This document shows, one piece after another, positions 23,277-35,570 of a stretch of DNA of 64,000 bases (its first letter is position 1; every line of letters begins with the position of its first letter). The notes beneath the pieces were generated by a model that saw only the letters and a program-made list of their open reading frames with translations, did no database searches and was not told the DNA's origin. The stretch comes from Hypoxylon rubiginosum. Lineage: Eukaryota; Ascomycota; Sordariomycetes; Xylariales; Hypoxylaceae. Location of the stretch: contig CADCXA010000041.1 in NCBI GenBank assembly GCA_902806565.1, positions 62,001 to 126,000 of the forward strand, given 5' to 3'. A program made the position numbers and the translations under genes.

Positions 23277-26200
23277 ATGAGCTTTGCCTCTTGTACATGG
23301 CCGATATGGCGAACTGATGACTTCACAGCCTGCTTCCAATCGGAGTGAGTCTTTCTGTCTGCTTTTGCTCTGCTTGTGCTCGAGTCTGAACCCTGTCTTG
23401 CCTGCTAACGCCGACATAGCTATCTCCAGATTCTCTTCCCGCTCATTCTAATATCTCTATCTCTCCTCCACCTCCTAATACAGACCATCTACCGCAATGT
23501 CAGGATAAAACGATCCCACGGTTACGACCAAATCCCGGATCACCCTAATCACACCGAAGTACCGCCCGAGGAGGATGACTGTCTAAGTACTGATGATAGC
23601 GATGTATTATCTATCAATCCGAACGGCCGCGGTCGCCTTGCTCTAGTCAAGACAACCTCCCGGGGTTCCATCATCCAAGCCGATACCCCGGCCGGCCAGA
23701 ATTTAGTAGTCGTCATCGAGGAAGTTGCTATTTGCGGGTTGGTAGTTGTGAACGTTATCGCTCTCGCGACCAACACGTATCGTGGCCGTGGCCAACTAGC
23801 AGCCACAGTGGGCTTGATCACTTGGATCTATGTTCTCGTCCTCGCAACCCTGCGCTTGTTCCTGGGGAACACAAAATGGCGAGTCCCGCGGTTATGGGAT
23901 CATACTGCCTTCATATATGGCTTCCAATGGCTTTTCACTCTCGTCATATTCCGCTCCGTTCTCGTCCATGCTAGCTCCGGGCTTGCGCAAACTCTCGGCA
24001 TTGCGGAGTTCTGTCTCACGACCCTATTATTTGGAATCGCCTTGAACACTAGGAAGGGTAACAAGACGATTATCATGGAATGGGAGGGAGATATTGAACC
24101 ATCGCATGAACCTCTGGCTTCCGTTCTTTCGCTGCTGACCTTCTCTTGGATCGACCCGATGCTCTGGCAAGGATACAAGGAACCTCTCGAGATTAAGCAC
24201 GTATGGAACCTCTTGCCGCGAGATAAGGCTGCCATCGTACTCGCCAATTACCGTCAGGCTAAAAAAAGGACCTTTCTTGCCCTACATCTGATTAAGTACT
24301 TCAAGGGCATGTTGCTGATCCAATGCGTCTGGGCCACGATGGGTGGTGTTCTCACTATCGCCCCCACGCTTCTCCTCAAGGCCATCCTCGAGTATGTCGA
24401 GATGCCCACTATCGCCCCGAGAAACGTTCTTTGGCTCTATGTCATTTTGCTTCCGGTATCGGACCTCATTCGCTCTATTGCCGACGGTCAAGCTCTATGG
24501 ATCGGCCGAAGGATATGTATCCGAATTCGTGCTATTATCATCGGAGAGATCTATGCGAAAGCCCTTCGGCGCAAGGCGGCAAGTGGCAAAGACGCTGCTC
24601 TCGGAGATTCAAATGCGGACAGCACAAAAGAGACGATATTGGAGAAACTGAAGAGATTATTGAGACTCAAAAAGAGAGCTGATCGGAAGGCTAATGCTCA
24701 AAACGGTGATGCTGCTAAGAAGGACGGATCCAAGGGCACAGACGAGCAGGCGAACATAGGAACCATTATCAACCTGATGTCGGTCGACAGTTTCAAGGTT
24801 TCCGAGTGCACTTCGTACTTGCACTTCTTGTTGGCAGCTGCCCCTTCGCAGCTCATCGTATCCGTCGCTCTTCTCTACCGTGTCATGGGTCTAAGCGCTA
24901 TCCCGGGTCTTGTTGTCATGGTCCTCCTCTTGCCGGTCAACATTCTCCTAGCCAGAGGCTTCAACTACACTCAGCGTAAGATCATGGCTGCTACTGACAA
25001 ACGGATCCACACTACCAACGAAATCCTTCAGAATATTCGAATCATCAAATACTTTGCCTGGGAAAAACGTTTCAGCGACATCGTCGACGAGAAGCGAAGG
25101 GCAGAGTTAAAGGCGTTGAGGAATCGATATATGATCTGGGCACTAGCTGTTGCTATTTGGAATACTGTGCCGGTCCTAATTACGTTTTTCTCCTTCCTCG
25201 TCTATACCAAAATCGAGCATAAGCCTTTATATCCTTCGGTAGCGTTTACCGCCATTTCTCTCTTCATGCTCCTGAGAGTGCCCCTGGACCAACTTGGAGA
25301 TATGATTGCCCATGTGCAGGAGGCCAAGGTTTCGGTTGATCGAGTAGAGGAGTTTTTGAACGAGGACGAGACGGAGAAATATGAGCAGCTGGGACCGGAC
25401 AATATAGACGAGAATGGCAATAGGGTCGTTGGCTTCCGAAATGCTGACTTCATCTGGGGCGGCAAAGACACGGTTGCAAGAGACGGATCGATGGCGTTCC
25501 GTCTTCTAGACCTTAACGTCGACTTCAGGATTGGAAAACTTAACATTATTGCAGGACCTACAGGTTCTGGAAAGACCTCGATGCTTATGGCTCTTCTTGG
25601 CGAGATGACCATGACCAAGGGCAAGACTTATTTACCAGGCGGCCGTAGTCGCGAAGACGTTCGGCCTGATCCTGCGACCGACCTGACCGAAACATGCGCC
25701 TACGTTGCACAGACTGCTTGGTTAGTAAACGCTAACATAAGAGACAATATCTTATTCTCTGCACCATATGACGAGAAGAGGTATAAGGATGTGTTGGTAG
25801 CCTGCGCCTTGGAGCGAGACCTTGAAATACTGGATAACGGCGACGAGACTTTGGTTGGGGAAAACGGCATTACCCTCTCCGGCGGTCAGAAACAGCGCAT
25901 ATCCCTGGCCCGCGCCGTTTATTCCAACTCTCGACATGTTCTACTTGACGACTGCCTGAGCGCTGTCGACTCGCATACCGCCAAGTGGATTTTCAGCAAG
26001 TGTATCAAGGGCGAATTAATGAGGGGCCGAACTTGCATCCTCGTCACACACAACACAAGCCTCTGTGTGCCCCGATCTGAATACGTTGTCTTGCTCGAAA
26101 ATGGTAGAGTGGATGCACAAGGGACGGCCGAAGAAGTCATTGCCTCTGGCAAGCTTGGTGAAGAGATTCGGACCAGGTCACGGCCGGGCTCTTCCGATGT

Positions 26201-28391
26201 TTCACGCGTCCCGTCTAGAGTGCCATCTAGTGTCGGTGACGAAAGCGACCAGACACTTATTGATAATGGCGGACATCAGACAACAAATACTAACTCCAAC
26301 GGTAAACCAGAAAAGAAGGGGGCTGCTTTGGGAGAGCTTAAAGCTACAGGTGCCGTCAAATGGCAAGTCATCAGTCTCTACCTGCGAGCTATGGGCCGCT
26401 GGTGGTTCTGGGCTATCGCCTTCGTGGTATTTGGTAGCCAGCAGCTGAGCAGTGTCGCTTCGAATCTATGGATTAGAGAATGGGCGAACCAGTATACCGC
26501 AGGCCTGGAAAACGTGTACAAGATACAGTCCAGCCTGTCTACGCGGTCTTCTGCCGGTTCGTGGTTATCTCCGGCTTACTTCGCGTCAACAATCAACTTC
26601 GTCAAAAGCACCTCGTTCACTAGCCCCGCCAACTATTCGGCCGCCGACAATGTCCCAGAAGTCAATGTAGACTACTACCTCGTGGTCCTCGCTTTAATAG
26701 GAGTTGCGGGGGCTGGTTTGGCTTTGATTCGGGATCTGTGGCTATTCTTCGGATCTCTTACCGCGTCCTGGAAAATCCATAGCCGACTCATGTCAGCAGT
26801 GTCTAGAGCGAAGTTCAAGTTCTTTGATGTCACCCCTCTCGGCCAGCTGATGAACCGATTCAGCAAAGATCTCGAGGCTATCGACCAAGAGGTCGCGCCC
26901 GTTGCGATCGGCGTTATGAGCTGCACCGTGGGTATCTTAATCACTGTTATACTTATAGCAGCCATCACGCCAGGTTTCTTAGTCGCTGGTGTCTTCATCA
27001 CTGCTTTGTATTTTGTGGTTGGCGTGTTTTACCTTCGAGCATCTAGAGATCTCAAGCGGCTCGAGTCAGTTAACCGAAGTCCCCTCTTCCAACAGTTTGG
27101 CGAAACGCTTTCGGGTGTTACTACCATCCGCGCCTACGGTGACGAGCGGCGATTTATTCGGGAGAACCTGACCAAAATCAATACGCAGTCCCGCCCGTTC
27201 ATTTTCTTGTGGGCAGCTAATCGCTGGCTCGCATTCAGAACGGATTTGCTGGGAGACTTCGTGTCCTTTTTCGCCGGCGTGTTCGTTATTCTCAGCTTAG
27301 GAAAGATCGATGCTGGTTCCGCGGGTGTGTCTTTGAGTTATGCTATTGGATTCTCCGAAAACATCCTATGGCTCGTGCGACTATACGCCATGAACGAGCA
27401 GAATATGAACTCCGTGGAGCGTATCAAAGAATACCTCGACGTCGAACAAGAGGCTGTGCTTATCAACGAGAAGAACCGCCCCGCCAAAAACTGGCCCGCA
27501 CACGGTGGAGTGGAATTCATTGGATATTCTACGAGGTACCGTAAGGAGCTCGATCCGGTCCTGAAAAATGTTACGTTCAAGATTGAACCTCGTGAAAAGG
27601 TTGGAATCGTGGGGCGAACAGGTGCCGGGAAGAGTTCTTTAACGCTTGCGATTTTCCGTGCCCTTGAGGCGGAAAGCGGCAAGATCCTTATCGACGGCGT
27701 AGATATCGGCATGATTGGCCTGCAGGATCTACGCGAGGCGATCACAATCGTACCCCAGGACCCGACCCTGTTCACTGGCACCATTCGAACAAACCTTGAC
27801 CCTTTCGACCTTTACTCTGATGAGGAAATCTTCGCAGCTCTCAGAAAGGTTCGTCTTGTCGGCCAAAACGAAGCGCTTCCGCTCAGCGCGCAAACCGCTG
27901 TACGCTCGATCCAGAACGGCGATGTTCAAGAATCCCAAGTGGCGACCAGCCCTACCACACCAACCGCGACGAACAAGAACATCTTCCTTGACCTATCTTC
28001 CCCGGTCGCGGAGTCTGGAACGAACCTCTCGCAGGGTCAGAGACAGCTCCTATGTCTCGCTCGGGCCATGTTGAAGAACCCAAGGGTGCTTGTGATGGAC
28101 GAGGCGACGGCGTCGATCGACTACGCCACAGACTCCAAAATTCAGGAGACCATCCGAGACCTAACGAGCACAATTATCACGATTGCGCATCGACTTGCCA
28201 CCATTGTCGACTATGACAAGGTATTAGTTCTGGACCACGGTGTAGTAGTAGAATACGGCCACCCACATGAACTCATACAAAAGGAAGACGGAAACTTCAG
28301 AAGCATGTGCGAAATGAGCGGCGACATGGACACTCTAGCTAAGGCCGCCAAAAAGGCGTGGGACGACAAGAAGCTCGTGGACGACGAGTAG
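23277..28391 (+). CDS. ABCC-subfamily ABC transporter (Ybt1/Vmr1-like)
   Basis: Two exons (23277-23344, 23420-28391) encode 1,679 residues. The start was moved upstream of the long open frame because ATG 23277 plus a 75-nt intron adds MSFASCTWPIW... and joins in phase to a hydrophobic TMD0-type segment. NBD1 has Walker A GPTGSGKTS near residue 735, LSGGQKQR near 842 and a degenerate Walker B (LLDDCLSAVD, Asp for the catalytic Glu) as usual for ABCC proteins. NBD2 has GRTGAGKSS near 1420, LSQGQRQ near 1559 and VMDEATASID after it, with an insertion before the signature. A Ser/Pro-rich linker follows NBD1, and a Lys-rich cytoplasmic loop lies within TMD1. Relatives are vacuolar or plasma-membrane exporters of conjugates, bile acids or drugs. 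It is intact and, by position, could serve export for the enzymes downstream, though this is speculation. Confidence 0.93.
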
Positions 28392-29488
28392 GAGACGCTC
28401 CGCAAGCGTCCGTCGGCCTGAATGAAGTCGGCCGTGTGGGAGAGTAGCAGCATACGGACCGTTCAAAGGTCTCTTTTCCATTAGGATACGCCATTCCATA
28501 TGGCGGAGTGCGTACTTTGCAGGATATTCGCGGTGCTTTTTTTTATACTGGGTAACGACGATGAGCAGGCCGTTATAGCAGTAGGGCGGCCTCCCCCTTT
28601 TTCATGTATAGAGACTAGGGAAGCACCTCTAACCTGTACATGCAGCTACATCGTTTCCAATAAAAATGATTATTGTTTTAAATTCGTGCTATTGCTCGTG
28701 ATGTGAAATGTTGCGACACGATACTGTATATACTTGAATTTTACTAGTATTTGGCAAGGCAGTTCGTCATGTTGTATGTAGCACCTTATATCATCTTACA
28801 TTATTCCGTGTCATATACTTGCATAAGACAAACTCCCTACATCTCCCCAGCGTGTAGGTGTGCTTAAACCACCTATTTCCCATGTTCACGGTCGATTCCT
28901 AGACGTACCCACCTAATTGAAAAGACGAAAGGAACTGCTAGAACCAACATCGAGTTTTATTGTAAATGCTGGAAACGTGATACATGAAACCTACCTGGTA
29001 GGCCAACCCCTCGGAGAGCAATTTGTTTCTTTTTTTTTTTTTTTTTTTTTTCGAAACACCGGAGCATCACACATCAAATCAACCTCACTAGAGTACACTC
29101 GGAACAAGGGTAATGCCATATACGTCAGCAGAAGGGAACGATTTCAAGACTTTGGTCGTGTCAGTTCCGATTCATGTACATGAGCATTCAGTATTCAATA
29201 CAACAAGGGGACTACTCCGGCTATCTCAGTAATTCCCGGGTGTCGTCCCCTTTGCTTTTGCCTTTTGCCTGCCTGTCCCCTTTTTTTCTTCTTCCTGCTG
29301 CGAAGTGTTCTCAATGCGATTGATTGATTGATACATTTACATACACAACATGCTTCCCTACCTAACCCAGCCGCCGCTCTCTCGGCAGCTCTGACCGGGA
29401 CGAATAATCCGTCTCGGGAGACCCCCAACCCCAACTAGCTCGCCGAGGTCTTACTCTTTTGGACAAAAACTAGGGAGGAAGGATTTCC
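28392..29488. other. Intergenic region between convergent genes
   Basis: Contains a likely polyadenylation signal AATAAA at 28659-28664 for the ABC gene and a 21-base T run at about 29031-29051. No gene is seen. Confidence 0.5.
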
Positions 29489-30506
29489 CTACTCGGCGGC
29501 CTTGGTCTTGGACTTGCTGCTGGCGCCGCTCTTGACGCGGCGCGCGGCGGGCCGGTTGAGGTGGTCCGACGGGATCCAGCTCTCGTCGTAGCCCTTGTCG
29601 GTGCCGGTGGCCGAGCCCTCGCCACCGGATAGGGGCTCCTTCTCGGCGACGGTGACGCGGCCCTTCTTGGGGCCCTTGGCACCGCCGCTACCGCTGCCGC
29701 TGCGCTTGGTCTGCGGGAAGAGCGCCTCGATGTAGGTCTTGTAGACGAAGTAGCAGGTGCCGGCGAAGGCGGCGCTTAGGAAGATGTACAGGAAGATGCT
29801 GCGGTTGCGCATTTGTTAGTTTTTGGGTTTTATAGCTTTTATAAGGGAAGCGGAAAATAAAAAAGGGGAAAGTCTCACATCTGAGGATCGAGGATGCTGG
29901 TGGGCGCTTCGACGATGGAGACGGTCTGGTCGTAGACGCCGACCTGGAAGACCTGGTTGGCGGCGTTGCTGACGACGGCGACGAGCTGGAGGCGGACGTC
30001 CTGGGGCTGCATGTCGAGGACGAAGGAGTAGGGGAGCGAGGCCTTCTCGCCGGCGGGGACCTGGGCCTCGTAGCGGACGGTCGTCAGGTTGCGGACGACG
30101 GTGCTCACGGGGTCCTCGGCGGCCAGGTCCCGCGGGTTCAGCAGCTGGCCGCCCATGAATGCGACCAGGATCGGCTCGGCCTCGTTGTTGGTCACGTCGA
30201 TGACGGCCTTGGTCGGCCGGCCGTTGACGAGCTTGACGCCGAAGATGTCGTCGGCCTCGGGGAAGGTGGCGATCACCTCGGCGTTGAGCTCGACCTCGGG
30301 AGGGCTGCCCGCGTCGTCGGCAAGGGGCTTGGAAGCACGCGACGCTGGTAAGCAATTGATCACTCTAGCTGGAGGCTGTACGTGGCGAATTGAGAGCACG
30401 TGTAGCTTCATGGGTTGGGTTGACTTACAGAATCACCCTCGGCGGCGAAGACGGACACGACGCGCAGCGCCAGGGCGGCGAGGACAGAATAGCGGAAGGC
30501 GACCAT
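29489..30506 (-). CDS. Irc22-like ER membrane protein (TRAP-alpha-related)
   Basis: Three exons on the minus strand (30506-30429, 30375-29879, 29798-29489) encode 294 residues. The N-terminal signal peptide is MVAFRYSVLAALALRVVSVF. A luminal beta-sandwich-like domain follows (IFGVKLVNGRPTKAVIDVTN, VRNLTTVRYEAQVPAGE), then a membrane helix (IFLYIFLSAAFAGTCYF) at about residues 193-212. The cytosolic tail is Lys/Ser-rich and ends in the family's YDESWIPSDHLNRP and RRVKS. It resembles fungal Increased recombination centers protein 22, related to the TRAP-alpha subunit. Intron 2 restores the conserved DPQIIFLY junction. For intron 1 a GTAAGT donor with a 53-nt intron was chosen; a weaker GTGATT donor with a later acceptor would remove about 14 residues just after the signal peptide. 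It is probably a housekeeping gene. Confidence 0.85.
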
Positions 30507-31093
30507 GGTGGGCGAAAGGCCAAGAAGCAGCTTAATTAGGAGGAGGGGAGGGGACAAAAAAGGAAAGGAATTGAAAAGGGAAAACTTAGTGTAAGATTAA
30601 AAGGGGGAAGGAAAGGAAGGAAGCTCGTGAGGAGGAGCTTCTTTCTTTGGTTTAAGGGTTCAAAGTTGTTTAAAATCGGAGGCGGAAGCTTTGCCCATGG
30701 GAAATTGTGTGCAATCTGGTCAAATCAATTGCAATTGGCACGAATGGGTCCCCGAACTAACTAACGGGCCAATGACGCGGGGTTGCGTCAATGTGACCCC
30801 CTGCTCGGGATACGGCGGTACAATTTGGACCTATAAATTGTGGCTATTGTGGCTGGGTTATTGAGGCGCTACTGTGTATGCAGACGATGTGGCGCGCGGC
30901 TCTCACGAAACGACTTCAAGTCAAGTATCATCAAGTATCAATCAAGTATCAAGTATCTTGTCAATGTAAGTTGAGTATTAAATGAGCGTGGCAATCAAAG
31001 GATTATCTAAATCAAATGATCCGTCGTCCTCAACAATAAAACATCTGTTCCTGCCTGGTCCTGTTTTATTACCTGGACCTGGGCCTGAACAGA
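30507..31093. other. Upstream region of the Irc22-like gene, with short tandem repeat
   Basis: An A/G-rich leader lies next to the gene. A degenerate CAAGTAT tandem repeat occupies about 30917-30963. No gene. Confidence 0.5.
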
Positions 31094-32184
31094 TTAAACC
31101 ATGACTCCCCTCCCGCCGGTGAGGATGCGATCGCCATCCTTGGCATCATATGTCCCGCGCAACGCCTTGAACTTACTCTGGATCCATTCACCGCTCGTTA
31201 TGGTAGTAGGAACCTCATCCTTCTGAGGGGATGGGATGAGCGGGCTATCGAGAACCTGAAGCAGAGTCGAGTCTTCAGGTCGCATCAGATAGGCGAAACT
31301 GTACCGCTCGGGCATGGGGTGTCCGGGGAGCGGGCCGACCCGGTGCAGCACGCTCTTCAGCAGCCCGTTAGTCATCTTCGTCAGGCAGTCTCCGATGTTC
31401 ACGATGGCGTGTCCGGCTAGCGGCTGAACGTATTGCCATTCCGGGACGTGCGGCGGCAGGACTTGGAGCCCGGGCGTGGACGTAAATACGAACGTGAGGC
31501 TGCCCAGGTCGGTGTGCGGGGTCTGAGGAATGTTGCTTGAGCGCTCGTCGGCGTGATACTTCAGCAGCCTCAGGATATCTGGGGCGGGACGGGACGGGTC
31601 GTGGAAATCCTCGAAGCGTTGGCCGGGCTGTAGGTTGAGAGAGTCCGAGAGCGATCGGAATATGGTCTGCGCGGCCGACCCGAGTTCACCGATGAGGCCC
31701 CGCAGAAGATTCATTCCATCGGCCACTGCTGGAGGATGGGGAAATAAATCGTCTCCTAGTCGTTCAAGGCCATTACGAGGCAACTTGGAAGCAGTTAGTA
31801 TCATTGGAAGAAATGCTGGATCTAACTATAAGTACTTACCACCCAGCTCTCGAACCCATCTCTACTGCCGTCTTTGCTAACAATGTTTCTTCCCTTTGGT
31901 TTGTATCCATTGGTCTTGTATTGAGAAAGCCTGTCCACGTCGAACAGGTCCTTCACCACGGGATCGTAGGTGAAGATTTCTTGGGAAAGCTCGAAGACTT
32001 TCTCGGCATACTCCAGCACGTGCCGCTCAGGAGTATCAACAAGCTTGAGATAGAAGAAGCCATTCTCTATACTGGCTCGAAGAAGAGATGCTTGCTCGTA
32101 AGCTGAGCCCGACTCAAGCTTCTGCAAGTCGATGACTGCGAGATTAGCTTCGGGTAGTTGATCAAGAAGAGTGGAGGGTGACAT
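31094..32184 (-). CDS. 2-oxoglutarate/Fe(II)-dependent dioxygenase, isopenicillin-N-synthase-like
   Basis: Two exons (32184-31840, 31783-31094) with a 56-nt phase-0 intron encode 344 residues. The N-terminal non-haem dioxygenase domain begins near LAVIDLQKL. The jelly-roll core has PHTDLGSLTF near residue 205 (H-x-D iron ligands), VLHRVGPLP near 259 (distal His ligand) and RYSFAYL just after it (R-x-S for 2-oxoglutarate). All three metal ligands are present, so the enzyme should be active. Members of this fungal group hydroxylate, desaturate or cyclise small molecules in secondary metabolism. It is the first of seven enzyme genes between the Irc22-like gene and Med5. The substrate cannot be read from sequence. 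Confidence 0.9.
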
Positions 32185-33592
32185 TTCGAGGTGTTGAATT
32201 ATTCAAAGTTTCAGATACAAGAATAGGTACAGAATAGATAGAGAAGTATGGAATGTAATGATGAGCAAGGGACTAGGGGACTCGTCGTTTCGTAGGGCAA
32301 TAAAGAAGGACTCAATGCTTCTCCTGCCGCTGTCGAACAGGTTAAAAAGGGGGCTATTGATAAATAACTCACAGTAAGATCTAGTGTAAGATTTCGCGAT
32401 TCAAGTCCAGTTAAACCCGTAGTATAGTGCTTGCCAAATGCCGAACGCAACACATACTCCCGATACACGTTTCTCTTGACAGTACGAAAGGCGTGATGAA
32501 TTCACTTACATGTAGGTAGGTACTTCTGGTGTACTTAGAAATATGTAGATAGTAAATAAGCGGTTTCGATCTTACTCCCCTGATATTGCATATATTGAGA
32601 AACGAGACGGAGTATACTTAGAAGACCTGCGGCTCTGGCTTAGGTCATCTTCATGGGCCCTTGATCGCTTGAAGTGCCTAGTTTCTGTTTTAGATATATG
32701 GTATTAGCTTGATTGGCTGCGTCGTAGCCGCTTTATTTTCTTACTGTTACACAAAGTTCTCGTTCAGCAATCGCTGCTTAATTATAGGCTACCTCGTTTT
32801 CTGTGTTGCCCTCTCTTTCTCTATCGTGTATTCCCGCTTAGCCACCCCCCACCTCTTTTCCCTCCTGCGTAGCCCCCCCCCTTTTCTTCAACCAGGACCC
32901 CCACAACTATCCCTCACCCAGCCTCACAGATAGCGGTCAAGCAGTGAGATATACAGTATGACTTTTATGTCAGCCACCTAGAGCTGCAACCATCGGTGGT
33001 TGAATCGTATATAGTGTATGGTAATATATCTTCTTTTTGTAGTGCACCAGTAAGAGACTGCCATCTTTCTATAGACGCTTACAAGTGCATTATTGATTGG
33101 GTACCTTTCGGTGTGATAGTAAGAACTCACATACGTTATTTGGATTTATCTCAAGTGAGATGCATAGTCAGAAACCGAGCCTTACATGAGCTTCGAAGTT
33201 GCTGGTCTGAATAAGATATAAGATTGAGATATTTTGATTGCAGCTGCCGAGGGAAGGAAAGAGTCTTGGTATCACGAGAAGCTTGGTATGTGTCTTTTCT
33301 GCCGAAATTCACGCAATTGATGGATTACTTGCATCGGCACATCTTGTCTTTGGGAATAGACGCGTAAATGGACACACAACGATGACATGATAGTCAACTT
33401 GGCCAAGCAGAGATGGAGATCGATCGAGTTACTATGAGTAGAATTGATTCTACGGACGGAATTGATGATAGTTTGTGAAACGGAACGCATCTCAGTGTCA
33501 AAGTAATGTAATACGATCTTGATGGGGAAAGCCGTTAATTAAACAAGATACTCCTTTTGGATCTACGTCCTTTTCATGACGTTGACTCAAAT
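32185..33592. other. Intergenic region
   Basis: No recognisable gene. A pyrimidine-rich stretch with C runs lies at 32845-32930 (plus strand) and looks like a leader, but no meaningful frame follows it. Confidence 0.5.
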
Positions 33593-34789
33593 TCAAAGCC
33601 GGCCCTCAATGATTACATGGTTGCTGCCTTCTGCCTTCCAAACTTTAGTCAGTATGAGTCCACTCTTGGCTAGTAAAATACCCCATTGCTTCTCTGTGCG
33701 CTCTATACCACCGAGGACCATCATATTAAGGTCCTGTACGCACATAGACCAGGGAGCGCCGACCAGGGGCATGGAGATATCGGCGATGAGCACACGACTC
33801 TGAGGTCCCATGGCCGCGACAGTGTTGGACAGAATCTTGACTGCCATGGGGTCAGACCAGTCGTGGAAAATGCGGCGATAGTAGTATGCGCGAGCATTTC
33901 GAACCGGGTTTGGCTCAAAGAACGATGCAGCCTGAGGTTCGATATAGTCAGGCAGACCCCGAGAAACCGCATCCTGGATGACAGTCGCCTGGTCCTGCAA
34001 CACCAACCGGCCACGGAGTCCAGGAAACGCCTGTTTGATCTCCATCAGGGCGTGGCCTCGTCCGCCTCCGATATCCACAATTGCTACCTCGTCGTCTTTG
34101 ATGCCATCATTGAGCTCTTCGTCGAACTTGTAGAGGCTGGCAACATTGATGGCTTTAGGTCGACTTTGCATGCCACTATTGAAAAGGGCCTGGCGTGAGG
34201 GATCAGCCGACAGCCACTCCCAGAAACCCCCTTTCGAGATTCCTAGCCCGAGATTGATAGCAGATTGCTCGTAGCCTTCTGGGTTCTTCCACCCGATCTG
34301 CTTCAGGAATGCGGGAAGCACGTAGGCTCCCTTGCCGACAAAATCGTACATCTGCTGGAACATATCCCGGTTGTTTTGATTGCAGAAAGCTGCGGACAAC
34401 CGGTTATGTTTATACGAGCCCTCGCCGGCGTCGTCAAAGACGCTGCAGCCGACGAGGGTCCTCATGAGACGCTCAACCAGTAGTGTCTCGGCCCCTGAAG
34501 ATGCGGCAAGTTCCTCGACGCACTTCGGGTTGCCGGGAATTATGAGCTGGAAAATGCCAAGCTCGATGGCACAGCGGATCGCCGAATTCTGCGCCGTCCT
34601 CGAGGCGGCATAGTAGACATTCTCGGCTGGGTCGCGCGCGCTGACGCCCAGCTTTTCGACGAGGCGAGTAAAAGCGAGACTCGCCTCCGGAGTAGCGAAT
34701 CCCTTGTCCGGCGTGTAGGTTGCCGTGGTGAGTCTACCGAGCTCGGCGACTAAGCCTAGCACATCTTCGGATGCCATGTTTTCGGTCAT
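33593..34789 (-). CDS. SAM-dependent O-methyltransferase (caffeate/sterigmatocystin OMT type)
   Basis: A single-exon gene of 398 residues. The start is set at ATG 34789 (MTENMASEDVL). An N-terminal winged-helix dimerisation domain covers about residues 60-170. The SAM-binding motif VDIGGGRGHALMEIK is near residue 236, and FHDWSD near 307 holds the catalytic His of plant- and fungal-type O-methyltransferases. Such enzymes methylate hydroxyl groups of phenols and polyketides. It is divergently arranged with the FAD monooxygenase across 781 bp, so the two may share a promoter. A hydroxylase-methyltransferase pair is a standard tailoring combination. No damage is seen. Confidence 0.93.
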   Translation of the reverse strand: MTENMASEDVLGLVAELGRLTTATYTPDKGFATPEASLAFTRLVEKLGVSARDPAENVYYAASRTAQNSAIRCAIELGIFQLIIPGNPKCVEELAASSGAETLLVERLMRTLVGCSVFDDAGEGSYKHNRLSAAFCNQNNRDMFQQMYDFVGKGAYVLPAFLKQIGWKNPEGYEQSAINLGLGISKGGFWEWLSADPSRQALFNSGMQSRPKAINVASLYKFDEELNDGIKDDEVAIVDIGGGRGHALMEIKQAFPGLRGRLVLQDQATVIQDAVSRGLPDYIEPQAASFFEPNPVRNARAYYYRRIFHDWSDPMAVKILSNTVAAMGPQSRVLIADISMPLVGAPWSMCVQDLNMMVLGGIERTEKQWGILLAKSGLILTKVWKAEGSNHVIIEGRL

Positions 34790-35570
34790 TATTTTCACCT
34801 TGAATCTTTTGCTTGAAAGTCTTTAGTCAGGCGGGTACCTGGGGGTAAAGACTCTGAGAAACGAGCAAAAATCATGGCCATATTATTCGAATGTAGGACA
34901 CAGTTCTGACTAAGATCGGTATCGACTGAAGGATATCTAGATATTGTTCGATTCTATGGATTGCTATTTCCGGTAGACAACCTCTCTTGGAGAGAATAGG
35001 GAATAACAGATACATGCATCCTATATCTGCACGCTGACTAGAACGTAGGTTCTCGTAACACGTAATCATGCCGAACTCGCAGTCTGGACCGCATTTTTAC
35101 GAGAGCTTAGCTCAGGGTCGCATTGTCATTTATCCTGTGTTACCAACTCCATCACCAAGTCTTCTATCGGAAACAGCCTCAATGTGTAGAATGTTACCCC
35201 ACCCGAAATATCCCGGTTCTAGTGATGATCTAAGTACAGTAAGATAGTAAGATAAGATCACCGCATTGTCGTGAGACGCAACATCTAGGACGAGAAAGAT
35301 AGATTTAGTTGATGCAAGCACATCACATGTGCCCTACCAATTATCTTCTGATCCGTTCCTCTATGTTGGAACCCCCCGGCATCGCTTCCCTGTTCGTGCT
35401 ATGAATCTATCTTTCATCTACCGCGGTATTCATTAAAAGTCGTGCAAGAATATTAGTAGATTTCACCCTACACGTACCTACCTAGGAGGTAGGTAGCTTC
35501 ATCAAACCTTTACTAAACCTGTACACGAAATTGATCGCCTATAGGCTGAATTAAGGCATACATCTCTACA
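34790..35570. promoter_or_regulatory. Divergent intergenic region between OMT and FAD monooxygenase
   Basis: A 781-bp shared upstream region of two tailoring genes. It includes the near-palindrome TACCTACCTAGGAGGTAGGTAG (about 35475-35496). No TATA box is clear on either side. Confidence 0.45.

Noticed and set aside
29875..30411. Separate gene starting inside the Irc22-like locus
   Set aside because: It is the middle exon of the Irc22-like gene read into its first intron.
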